DNA of 64,000 nucleotides from Flavobacterium indicum GPTSA100-9 = DSM 17447. Its GTDB lineage: Bacteria > Bacteroidota > Bacteroidia > Flavobacteriales > Flavobacteriaceae. The stretch covers positions 2,604,001-2,668,000 of the forward strand of contig NC_017025.1 of the NCBI RefSeq assembly GCF_000455605.1, written 5' to 3'. Below, one piece after another: positions 23,354 to 31,397 of the stretch; the first letter of the stretch is position 1; every line of letters begins with the position of its first letter. The position numbers and the translations under genes were made by a program. The notes beneath the pieces were generated by a model, which was not told where the DNA came from, did not search any database, and saw nothing but the letters and a program-made list of their open reading frames with translations.

Positions 23354-24423
23354 CTTCCATTCCCAATTTCATCGCAAATATACTGACCATTTTGACAATA
23401 GCCAACTAATTCACTCTGAATAAATTGCAATACTTGTTCTTTTACATTATTTGGATATAAAACATGTACATTTGCCCCTGCATCTAGTGTAAAACAAACC
23501 GGAATATTTGTTTCTGCTCTAAATTTCCATATTTTATTAATTATTTCTAAGGTATTAGGTTTCATTAAAATAAAGTAAGGCATAGAAGTCATCATCATCG
23601 CATGCAAAGTCAAAGCTTCACTTTCCACAATTTTTATAAATTCAGCAACATTTCCTATTTTAAGAATATCCACTAATAAAGAAATATTTTCATGAGCTTG
23701 TTCAAATCTTCTTGAAGCATAAGGATGCCCGTGCATTAAATTATGTCCAACGGTACTTGACACTTGCTTTTCGCCTTTATCAACCAATAAAATCGTATCT
23801 TGAAAATGTTTAAAATTCTCATGTAGTAAATCAAATTCCACACCAAATAAATCAGAACTTCCTTCAATCGTTTTATTTTCTCCCCAAGCAACCACCTCAC
23901 CTTTTACACTTCTGCACGCACTTCCACTTCCTAAACGCGCTAAAAAAGAAGCTTTGGCGTAAAAATAATCGTCTGAAATAGCAGGATTAATTGCTTTTTC
24001 TAAACTCATAATATTCATGGCTAATGCCGCCATTCCTGAAGCCGAAGAAGCAATTCCAGAACTATGTGGAAAAGTGTTTTTAGTATCAATTGTAAAATGA
24101 TATTCTTTCAAATAAGGACAAAACTTTTCAATTCTTTCTAAAAACTTCTGAATTTTAGGTTTAAAATCTTCTTTAGGTTGTCCTTCAAACAACAAATCAA
24201 ATGAAAAATCCTGAGCTTCACCTTTTTTCGAAACCTCAACCGAAGTTATAGTTTTACAATTATTTAGTGTAAAGCTAATCGAAGGATTGGCAGGGATTTG
24301 TTCGCCATTATCCTTTTTTCCCCAATATTTAACTAAAGCAATATTACTAGGTGCACTCCATGAAAATGAAGCCTTATCTATTGATGAATAATTTGAAAGT
24401 ATAAAATCTTGTTCTTTGAACAT
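23332..24423 (-). CDS. mvaD: Diphosphomevalonate decarboxylase
   Basis: This 363-residue GHMP-family enzyme makes isopentenyl diphosphate from mevalonate diphosphate with ATP. SNIALVKYWGK at 26-36 and the loop PHSSGIASSASGMAALA (about 119-135) are diagnostic, and the CFTLDAGANVHVLYP segment matches the C-terminal active-site region. ATG 24423 is chosen over an in-frame TTG six codons upstream because that TTG lies inside the likely -7 promoter element (24439-24446). Its C-terminal codons lie in the inverted repeat of the adjoining insertion. Confidence 0.93.
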   Translation of the reverse strand: MFKEQDFILSNYSSIDKASFSWSAPSNIALVKYWGKKDNGEQIPANPSISFTLNNCKTITSVEVSKKGEAQDFSFDLLFEGQPKEDFKPKIQKFLERIEKFCPYLKEYHFTIDTKNTFPHSSGIASSASGMAALAMNIMSLEKAINPAISDDYFYAKASFLARLGSGSACRSVKGEVVAWGENKTIEGSSDLFGVEFDLLHENFKHFQDTILLVDKGEKQVSSTVGHNLMHGHPYASRRFEQAHENISLLVDILKIGNVAEFIKIVESEALTLHAMMMTSMPYFILMKPNTLEIINKIWKFRAETNIPVCFTLDAGANVHVLYPNNVKEQVLQFIQSELVGYCQNGQYICDEIGNGSQLIINN

Positions 24424-24438
24424 ACGTACAATTTTTGG

Positions 24439-24446
24439 CAAAGATA
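24439..24446 (-). promoter_or_regulatory. Likely -7 element of the mvaD promoter
   Basis: TATCTTTG on the minus strand fits TAnnTTTG and sits 15 bases before ATG 24423. No good -33 element is visible. A second TATCTTTG on the plus strand (24493-24500) could drive tspO. Confidence 0.5.
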
Positions 24447-24517
24447 GAAAAGGAAAATTAGATGTGTGAAGCCAGAAGTCAGAAGTTTTAAATATCTTTG
24501 ACTAAATTTATTTAAAA

Positions 24518-24994
24518 ATGCAAAAATATCTTCGAATTATTTATTGTGTAACTATATGTTTGGTTATTGGTTTTTTATCTGGAAAAGTCACTCAATCTTC
24601 TATCGCTACTTGGTATCCAACTCTTGAAAAACCATTTTTTAATCCACCCAACTGGCTATTTGCTCCTGTTTGGACACTTCTTTACATTTTTATGGGAATT
24701 GCTGCTGGATTGGTATGGAATGAAATAAATTCGAAGGAAAAAGAAGTTAAAAGCGCATTGAAATTTTTCATTATCCAATTGGGCTTAAATGCCTTGTGGT
24801 CGTATTTATTTTTTGGATTAAACAATGTGTTTTTAGCCGCAATTGAAGTGATATTATTACTATTACTAATTTATGAAACCTATTTAAAGTTCAAACCCAT
24901 CAATAAAAATGCTGGCTATTTATTAATTCCTTATATGGCTTGGGTTTCATTTGCAAGTGTGTTAACTTGGAGTATTTGGTGGCTAAACCGATAA
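24518..24994 (+). CDS. tspO: TspO/MBR family tryptophan-rich membrane protein
   Basis: The 158-residue, five-helix membrane protein has the TspO hallmarks: WYPTLEKPFFNPPNWLFAPVWTLLYIFMG in the first loop and helix 2, a QLGLNALWSYLFFG helix, and a C-terminal PYMAWVSFASVLTWSIWWLN. TspO proteins bind porphyrins and related tetrapyrroles and act in stress responses. It is divergent from mvaD and ends one base from the convergent BaiN-like gene. Confidence 0.93.
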   Translation: MQKYLRIIYCVTICLVIGFLSGKVTQSSIATWYPTLEKPFFNPPNWLFAPVWTLLYIFMGIAAGLVWNEINSKEKEVKSALKFFIIQLGLNALWSYLFFGLNNVFLAAIEVILLLLLIYETYLKFKPINKNAGYLLIPYMAWVSFASVLTWSIWWLNR

Positions 24995-26200
24995 TTAAAT
25001 ATTTTCCGCAACAATAAATCCGCCAGTCCAAGCATTTTGAAAATTGAAACCTCCGGTAATGGCATCAATATTTAAAACTTCACCAGCAAAATAAACATTT
25101 GGCAATAGTTTACTTTGCATGGATTTAAAGTTGATTTCTTTTAAATCGATTCCGCCGGCCGTTACAAATTCTTCTTTAAAAGTACTTTTACCGTTAACTT
25201 GATAGCTGGCTGCAGTTAATTCTTCGGCCAATTTAACCAGTTGTTTTTTATTTAAATCTGCCCATTTGCTCTCTAATTGAATTCCCGATGCCATTAAAAT
25301 TGACTCCCACAATCGTTTTGGCAAGGCAAATGGACAAAATTTATCGATGTTTTTCTTGGCGTTTTCCAATTTCAATTCTTGAAGCACTTCCATAACTTCT
25401 TCAAAATTTTGGTCTTTCAACCAATTAATTTGAATGCTGAATTGGTAATTTTTATCAAACAACTCACGCGCTCCCCAAGCCGAAAGTCGTAATATTGCCG
25501 GACCGCTCATCCCCCAATGAGTAATGAGTAATGGACCTGAAGCAGCTAATTTACTATTCTTCACTTTAACCGAAACTTCAGCAGAAACCCCCATTAAATC
25601 TTTAATACGAATATCTTTAATATTAAAAGTAAAAAGTGAAGGAACTGGTGAAACTATTTCATGCCCTAATTGTTGTAATAATTCCCAAATTTTTGGATTA
25701 CTACCAGTGGCTACCACAATTTTTTCTGCCTGAAATTGGTCTTTTTGCGTTTCAATTTTCCAAACATCTCCTTTATAGAAAAGCGACTGTACACTTTGTG
25801 AAGTGTAGACTTTAATTCCTAATTTTTGAACCGCTTTTTCAAAACAATCAATAATAGTTTGAGAGGAATCGGTTACAGGAAACATCCGACCGTCTTCTTC
25901 AATTTTTAATTCAACACCATGTTTTTCAAACCATTCAATTGTATCACCTGAACAAAATTGATGAAAAGGACCTTTCAACTCTTTCTCTCCCCGGGGATAA
26001 AACTTCACTAAATCATTTGGCACAAAACAAGCATGTGTCACATTACAACGGCCACCACCTGAAATGCGAACTTTAGACAAACATTCTTTGCCTCGTTCTA
26101 AAATAGCTACTTTTAACTTAGGGTTTTTCTCCACAATATTAATAGCCGAAAAAAAACCAGCAGCGCCACCGCCTATGATAATAATGTCAAATGATTGCAT
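24995..26200 (-). CDS. HI0933/BaiN-type FAD-dependent oxidoreductase
   Basis: The 401-residue flavoprotein has an N-terminal dinucleotide-binding motif IIIIGGGAAGFFSAIN (6-21), then ISGGGRCNVTHACF (about 47-60) diagnostic of the HI0933 family, ATGSNPKIW, and a C-terminal YFAGEVLNIDAITGGFNFQNAWTGG that closes the FAD site. Substrates of this family are mostly unknown; BaiN of gut clostridia reduces bile-acid intermediates. It follows the S9 peptidase gene after a 54-base spacer holding a palindromic repeat. Confidence 0.9.
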   Translation of the reverse strand: MQSFDIIIIGGGAAGFFSAINIVEKNPKLKVAILERGKECLSKVRISGGGRCNVTHACFVPNDLVKFYPRGEKELKGPFHQFCSGDTIEWFEKHGVELKIEEDGRMFPVTDSSQTIIDCFEKAVQKLGIKVYTSQSVQSLFYKGDVWKIETQKDQFQAEKIVVATGSNPKIWELLQQLGHEIVSPVPSLFTFNIKDIRIKDLMGVSAEVSVKVKNSKLAASGPLLITHWGMSGPAILRLSAWGARELFDKNYQFSIQINWLKDQNFEEVMEVLQELKLENAKKNIDKFCPFALPKRLWESILMASGIQLESKWADLNKKQLVKLAEELTAASYQVNGKSTFKEEFVTAGGIDLKEINFKSMQSKLLPNVYFAGEVLNIDAITGGFNFQNAWTGGFIVAENI

Positions 26201-26213
26201 TTTTTAATTTTTA

Positions 26214-26246
26214 AGACCTGACACGTTTTTGAAGCCTGTCAGGTCT
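26214..26246. repeat. Palindromic intergenic repeat
   Basis: The arms AGACCTGACA and TGTCAGGTCT (26214-26223 and 26237-26246) are separated by 13 bases, with a T-run after it on the plus strand. It lies between two co-directional minus-strand genes. It resembles dispersed ACCTGTCAGGT-type palindromes seen in flavobacterial spacers; on the minus strand its U-tract is poor. Confidence 0.65.
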
Positions 26247-26254
26247 ATTTTTTT

Positions 26255-28153
26255 TTACAACGTTTCCTTTAACCATTTGAAAAACTCCCCTTGCCAAACC
26301 AATGCATTTTGTGGTTTTAACACCCAGTGGTTTTCATCTGGAAATAGTAAAAACTTACTTTTAATTCCTTTTAATTGTGCGGCTTGAAAAGCTTCTTGAC
26401 CCTGACCAATTGGCACTCGGTAATCTTTTCCACCTTGAATAATTAGAATTGGTGTATTCCAATTGTTTACCAGTTTAATTGGATTGAATTCGTTATACGT
26501 CTTTTGCGCTATTTTATTATCTTTTTCCCAATACGCACCACCGGCATCCCAATTGGTAAAGAACACTTCTTCTGTCGTTCCATACATACTTTCTGTATTG
26601 AAAATTCCGCAATGTGAAATAAAGGTTTTGAATCGGTTTTTATGAATTCCTGCTAAATAAAACACTGAATATCCACCATAACTAGCACCAACTGCTCCTA
26701 AACGATTTTTATCTACATATGCTTCTTTGGCTACATCGTCAATCGCGGCTAAGTAATCATCCATAACTTGTCCGCCCCAATCTCCCGAAATTTGTTCGTT
26801 CCATTGCACACCGTGTCCAGGCATTCCTCTTCGGTTTGGCGCCACCACAATATACCCTTGCGAAGCCATTAATTGAAAATTCCAACGGAAAGAATAATAT
26901 TGCGTTAAAGCACTTTGAGGTCCACCTTGACAATATAAAAGTGTTGGATATTTTTTTGATTTATCAAAATTTGGAGGTAAAATTACCCACACCAACATTT
27001 TCTTTCCATCCGTTGTGGTCACCCATCTCTTTTCAGATTTACACATTCCTATTTTTGCATAAGCTTCATCATTTACATGTGTAATTTGGTTCCATGTTTT
27101 TTTCTTTAAATCAAAGGCAAAAACTTCTGCTGCATGATTATGATCGGTTCTTGTTACTAGAATAGAATTTCCTGAAAACCCAACAATTCCGTTAACATCA
27201 AAATTCCCATCAGTTACTTGTGTTACACGAACTGCAATCTTAGTTAATCCAGGGAAATTCACTTCAAATAATTGTTTTGTTCCTCCTACGGGCGCAACAA
27301 AATACACTTTTTTACCATCTGTAGACCAAGTAAAACTTTCCACCGTTCCATCCCAAGCAGCAGTTAAATTAATATCTAACCCTTTGTGACGCACAATAAT
27401 ATCATTTTTATCTGCTTCAAATCCATCACGTTTCATTTGCAACCAAGATAAATCGCCTTGAGGAGAAAACAAGGGATGTGTATCGTATCCTTTATTATTA
27501 GGAGTTAAATTTACTGTCTTACCTGAAGCTAAATCATATTCATACAAATCCGAATTCGTGCTTTTAGCATAAGCCGTACCTGCCAATTTTTTACATACAT
27601 AAATTATTTTTGAACCGTCTGGAGACCAAATATAATCTTCGTCACCCCCGTGAGGTTTTTGAGGGGCGTCAAAAGGTTCGTTGGGCATGATATCAATTTC
27701 TCTTCCCGTCGCAAGATCTTTATAAAAAACATGATTATGGGTTCCATCGTTATAGGTATCCCAATGACGATAATCCAATTCAGTATAGACTTGAGCTGAA
27801 GTTTTTGTTAATTCAGGATACAAATCAGAACCTAATACTTTTTCAACTTTAACTGCTTTATCCAATAACTTTTTTGTTCCATCTTTTGAAACATTTTTAT
27901 CAGCAACCAAACCTTCGGCCGTCACAATTTGAACAGCTTTTCCACCACTTACTGGAATGGAATAAGTAGTTGAAACTATTTTATTTTCTTGAATATTGGG
28001 AACTCCAACTTTAAAAATTAAATTTTTACCATCTTTAGTAATCCCAATTGGATTAACCCTGCCTAACTGCCACAACTTTTCTGGTGTTAAAACTTCTTGT
28101 GCATTTGAACTCATACTTACTAAACTGAAAATGAGAAATATATATTTTTTCAT
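26255..28153 (-). CDS. Secreted S9-family peptidase (dipeptidyl/acyl peptidase type)
   Basis: The 632-residue exported enzyme has a signal peptide (MKKYIFLIFSLVSMSSNAQ), a beta-propeller of WD40-like blades (about 35-380; IWSPDGSKIIYV, FSPQGDLSWL, TWSTDGKKVYFV) and a C-terminal alpha/beta hydrolase. The catalytic triad is readable: Ser in GASYGGY near 489, Asp in GGKDYRVP near 577 and His in ENHWVL near 608. It probably trims peptides in the periplasm. It is in the same direction as the BaiN-like gene but separated by a palindrome. Confidence 0.9.
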   Translation of the reverse strand: MKKYIFLIFSLVSMSSNAQEVLTPEKLWQLGRVNPIGITKDGKNLIFKVGVPNIQENKIVSTTYSIPVSGGKAVQIVTAEGLVADKNVSKDGTKKLLDKAVKVEKVLGSDLYPELTKTSAQVYTELDYRHWDTYNDGTHNHVFYKDLATGREIDIMPNEPFDAPQKPHGGDEDYIWSPDGSKIIYVCKKLAGTAYAKSTNSDLYEYDLASGKTVNLTPNNKGYDTHPLFSPQGDLSWLQMKRDGFEADKNDIIVRHKGLDINLTAAWDGTVESFTWSTDGKKVYFVAPVGGTKQLFEVNFPGLTKIAVRVTQVTDGNFDVNGIVGFSGNSILVTRTDHNHAAEVFAFDLKKKTWNQITHVNDEAYAKIGMCKSEKRWVTTTDGKKMLVWVILPPNFDKSKKYPTLLYCQGGPQSALTQYYSFRWNFQLMASQGYIVVAPNRRGMPGHGVQWNEQISGDWGGQVMDDYLAAIDDVAKEAYVDKNRLGAVGASYGGYSVFYLAGIHKNRFKTFISHCGIFNTESMYGTTEEVFFTNWDAGGAYWEKDNKIAQKTYNEFNPIKLVNNWNTPILIIQGGKDYRVPIGQGQEAFQAAQLKGIKSKFLLFPDENHWVLKPQNALVWQGEFFKWLKETL

Positions 28154-28280
28154 TTGAAATAATTTTAAATTTTAAAAACTAATTTAAAAGGACAATGCAT
28201 TAATTCGATGCTAAAATTAGCACTTTTTTCAAAAAATATACCTATTTTCACGGTCTAAAATAAAAACAAACAAACATATC

Positions 28281-29522
28281 GTGAAAAATAATAAACTATT
28301 TATATTAATTATCATTTCGTTGATATTGGGTATTGGACTCGGAGCCATTGTTCATTATCAATTTCCAGATTCAATAGATGCCTTTTCTAAAAACATAAAA
28401 TTACTTGGAACTATTTTCATTCGATTAGTTCAAATGATAATCGCACCTTTAGTGTTTTCAACTTTAGTTGTTGGAATTGCTAAAATGGGCGATATGAAAA
28501 TGGTAGGAAGAGTGGGTGGAAAAGCCATGGCTTGGTTCATCTCAGCTTCGTTAGTTTCTTTATTATTAGGAATGGTTTTGGTTAACTTTTTTGCTCCAGG
28601 AAAAGGAACCAACATCAAACTAGATGTGAATGATTCTGCGAAAGAATTAGTAGAAAAAACCCATGATTTTTCATTAGAAGAATTTGTAAAGCATGTAATT
28701 CCAAAAAGTTTATTTGAGGCTTTTGCAACTAATGAAATATTACAAATTGTAATTTTCTCTATTTTATTTGGAGTAGCTTTGGCTGCTTTCAGTAAAAAAG
28801 AAGCAAAACCAATCATCAAATTATTAGACACCACGGCTCATGTAGTTTTAAAAATGGTTTCTTATATTATGTGGACAGCACCATTAGGTGTTTTAGGAGC
28901 TGTAGCCAGTGCTATTGCTAAACACGGATTTGAAGTATTTACTTTATATGCTAAATATTTGGGAGCGTTTTTTATTGGAATATTTGTACTCTGGTTATTG
29001 CTATTAGCTGTAGGATATTTAATTTTAGGCAAACGCTTATTTACTTTATTGCAACGCATAAAAAGCCCATTATTAATTGCTTTCTCTACTACAAGTTCTG
29101 AAGCAGTTTTCCCTAAAATGGTAGAAGAATTAGAACGCTTTGGTTGTCAGCCTAAAATTGTTTCGTTTACTTTACCTCTTGGTTATTCATTCAACCTGGA
29201 TGGCAGTATGATGTACATGACGTTTGCCAGTATTTTTATTGCTCAAGTATATGGAATTGACATGCCAATAGGGGAACAATTAACGATGTTATTAGTTTTA
29301 ATGTTAACTAGTAAAGGCGTAGCAGGTGTTCCAAGAGCTTCTTTGATAGTTGTAGTTGCTACTTGCGCTATGTTTGGAATTCCACCAGAAGGCATCGCGT
29401 TAATTTTACCTATTGACCATTTTTGTGATATGGCCAGAAGTATGACAAATGTACTTGGAAATGCATTAGCTACTAGTGCTATTGACAAATGGGAATCTAA
29501 ACCAGAACATCATGAAGCTTAA
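28281..29522 (+). CDS. Dicarboxylate/amino acid:cation symporter (DAACS), GTG start
   Basis: The 413-residue transporter has eight helices and two re-entrant loops. The signatures are FSTTSSEAVFPKM (about 270-282, the Ser-rich loop HP1 equivalent), SFNLDGSMMYMTFASIFIAQ (about 299-318) and GVAGVPRASLIVV in HP2. It imports glutamate, aspartate or C4-dicarboxylates with sodium or protons. The start is GTG 28281; no in-frame ATG lies close upstream and the next Met is inside helix 2. It overlaps the dedA start by 11 bases. Confidence 0.93.
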   Translation: MKNNKLFILIIISLILGIGLGAIVHYQFPDSIDAFSKNIKLLGTIFIRLVQMIIAPLVFSTLVVGIAKMGDMKMVGRVGGKAMAWFISASLVSLLLGMVLVNFFAPGKGTNIKLDVNDSAKELVEKTHDFSLEEFVKHVIPKSLFEAFATNEILQIVIFSILFGVALAAFSKKEAKPIIKLLDTTAHVVLKMVSYIMWTAPLGVLGAVASAIAKHGFEVFTLYAKYLGAFFIGIFVLWLLLLAVGYLILGKRLFTLLQRIKSPLLIAFSTTSSEAVFPKMVEELERFGCQPKIVSFTLPLGYSFNLDGSMMYMTFASIFIAQVYGIDMPIGEQLTMLLVLMLTSKGVAGVPRASLIVVVATCAMFGIPPEGIALILPIDHFCDMARSMTNVLGNALATSAIDKWESKPEHHEA

Positions 29523-30282
29523 TTTTAACATATTTAACGATTTAAAACCAAACTTTTTTGTTCAAACTGCTGAAGCTGAAGAAAAATTCAGATGGACACA
29601 ATTGTTTAATCCCGAATTCTATATAACGTTAGAATACGGTGGTGTTCCCATTGGTATTTATATGGTATTATTTATCGTTTTTGCTGAAACGGGATTATTC
29701 GCTGGTTTCTTTTTACCTGGCGATAGTTTACTTTTTCTCTCGGGAATCTATGCCGAAAAATTAGCCGCACCATTACGATTCATTCCGGATAATTATTCTG
29801 ATGTTACGGTGGTAGCGTTAGCTATTTCGTTAGCCGCAATTATTGGAAATATATTTGGCTATTGGTTTGGTGCCACTAGCGGAAGAGGTTTGTACAACAA
29901 GGAAGATGGATTATTATTTAAAAAGAAATATTTATACCAATCACAAGAGTTTTTTGAGAAACACGGCGGAAAAGCTATTGTTTTTGCTCGCTTTTTACCA
30001 ATCGTTAGAACATTTGTCCCAATTATTGCAGGTATCGTTCACATGCAAAAGAGCAAATTCATGCTTTATAATGTTATCAGTTCCTTATTATGGTCGTTTT
30101 CATTAGTTTTTGCGGGGCATTACTTATATGCACTTTTTTTAGATCGTTTTGCTATAGATTTAAAACATCATATCGAAACTATCATTCTCTTATTAATTGG
30201 AATTACTACGTTCCCCTTAGTAATGAAAGCTTTCAAATCGAGAAAAAAAGATAACGATCAAGAATCAACAGAAGTAAATTAA
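29512..30282 (+). CDS. DedA family membrane protein
   Basis: The 256-residue DedA/SNARE-associated protein begins at ATG 29512, overlapping the symporter stop. It shows FAETGLFAGFFLPGDSLLFLSG (about 53-74), GYWFGATSGR, and the conserved FARFLPIVRTFVPIIAGI (about 159-176), the Arg-containing motif of DedA proteins. The family scrambles or flips phospholipids and undecaprenyl phosphate in other bacteria. It ends 2 bases before the DAO-type oxidoreductase, so the symporter, dedA and the oxidoreductase probably share a transcript. Confidence 0.9.
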   Translation: MKLNFNIFNDLKPNFFVQTAEAEEKFRWTQLFNPEFYITLEYGGVPIGIYMVLFIVFAETGLFAGFFLPGDSLLFLSGIYAEKLAAPLRFIPDNYSDVTVVALAISLAAIIGNIFGYWFGATSGRGLYNKEDGLLFKKKYLYQSQEFFEKHGGKAIVFARFLPIVRTFVPIIAGIVHMQKSKFMLYNVISSLLWSFSLVFAGHYLYALFLDRFAIDLKHHIETIILLLIGITTFPLVMKAFKSRKKDNDQESTEVN

Positions 30283-30284
30283 GA

Positions 30285-31397
30285 ATGCAATTAAGTTATT
30301 GGGAATTAAAAAGCTGGTTTTCTAATGTCGACTTTACTATTGTTGGTAGTGGTATTGTAGGTATCCATACTGCGCTTCGTTTACGTGAAAAATTTCCAAC
30401 AGCAAAAATATTAATTCTTGAAAAAGGAGTTTTACCACAAGGTGCCAGTACCAAAAATGCAGGTTTTGCCTGTTTTGGAAGTATTTCTGAAATCATAGAT
30501 GATTTAAAAACGCATTCCGAAGAAGAAGTAATTCAATTGATTTCAAAAAGGTATCAAGGATTAAATTTGTTACGCAAAAATTTAGGTGACACTAGTATAG
30601 ATTACAAACCCTTTGGGGGTTATGAAGTATTTTTAAAAGAAGATGAATCATTTTACAACGAATGTTTACAACGTATTTCTTTTATCAATGATATTGTAAA
30701 GCCCTTATTTAAAACCGATGTTTTTTCTAAAGAAATAGACCGTTTTGAATTTGGAAACACCTTTGAATATTTAATTTTCAATCCTTTTGAAGGACAAATT
30801 GATACGGGTAAAATGATGCAAGCATTATTAAAAAAAGCCCATCAGAATGATATTTTTATTTTGAACCATCAAACAGTTTCAAGTTATACCGAATTAACTA
30901 ATGAAGTTGAAGTTGAAACCAATGATTGCTCCTTCAAAACTAAAAAACTCTTATTTGCAACTAATGGATTTGCTAGTCAATTAACAAACCAGCAAGTTGT
31001 CCCTGCGAGAGCACAAGTTTTAATCACTAAACCTATAGAAAATCTAGACATTAAAGGTACATTTCATTTAGATAAAGGTTATTATTATTTTAGGAATATT
31101 GACAATAGAATTTTATTTGGAGGTGGACGTAACCTTGACTTTGAAGGTGAAACCACGACAGAATTAGATACTACAGAATTAATTCAGAACCGTTTGGAAG
31201 AATTATTAAAAACAGTAATTTTGCCAAATACTTCTTATGAAATTGAACACCGATGGAGTGGTATTATGGGTGTTGGAAATCACAAAAAACCTATTGTAGA
31301 ACAACTTTCCAATCATGTTTATTGTGGTGTTCGAATGGGAGGCATGGGCGTAGCAATAGGCAGTTTAATAGGACAAGAATTAGCAGATTTAGTTTAA
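30285..31397 (+). CDS. DAO-family FAD-dependent oxidoreductase
   Basis: The 370-residue protein has a Rossmann FAD motif, FTIVGSGIVGIHTALRLRE (about 17-35), and ILILEKGVLPQGASTKNAGFACFGS, where STKNAG matches the D-amino-acid oxidase/glycine oxidase group. C-terminal HRWSGIMGVGNHKKPIVEQLSNHVYCGVRMGGMGVAIGS supplies the second half of the FAD site. It likely oxidises an amine or amino acid; the substrate is unknown. It is the third gene of the symporter/dedA unit, and a shared amino-acid link with the symporter is conceivable but unproven. It overlaps the convergent receptor gene by 4 bases. Confidence 0.85.
   Translation: MQLSYWELKSWFSNVDFTIVGSGIVGIHTALRLREKFPTAKILILEKGVLPQGASTKNAGFACFGSISEIIDDLKTHSEEEVIQLISKRYQGLNLLRKNLGDTSIDYKPFGGYEVFLKEDESFYNECLQRISFINDIVKPLFKTDVFSKEIDRFEFGNTFEYLIFNPFEGQIDTGKMMQALLKKAHQNDIFILNHQTVSSYTELTNEVEVETNDCSFKTKKLLFATNGFASQLTNQQVVPARAQVLITKPIENLDIKGTFHLDKGYYYFRNIDNRILFGGGRNLDFEGETTTELDTTELIQNRLEELLKTVILPNTSYEIEHRWSGIMGVGNHKKPIVEQLSNHVYCGVRMGGMGVAIGSLIGQELADLV

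Noticed and set aside
24424..24441. TTG start for mvaD
   Set aside because: The codon overlaps a TATCTTTG -7 element; ATG 24423 gives the normal N-terminus.
24461..24485. AGAAGTC-type short repeats before tspO
   Set aside because: Only two imperfect copies; too little to call an element.
28430..28834. Antisense open frames within the symporter and other large genes
   Set aside because: Low-complexity shadows of well-supported genes on the other strand, without start context or family motifs.
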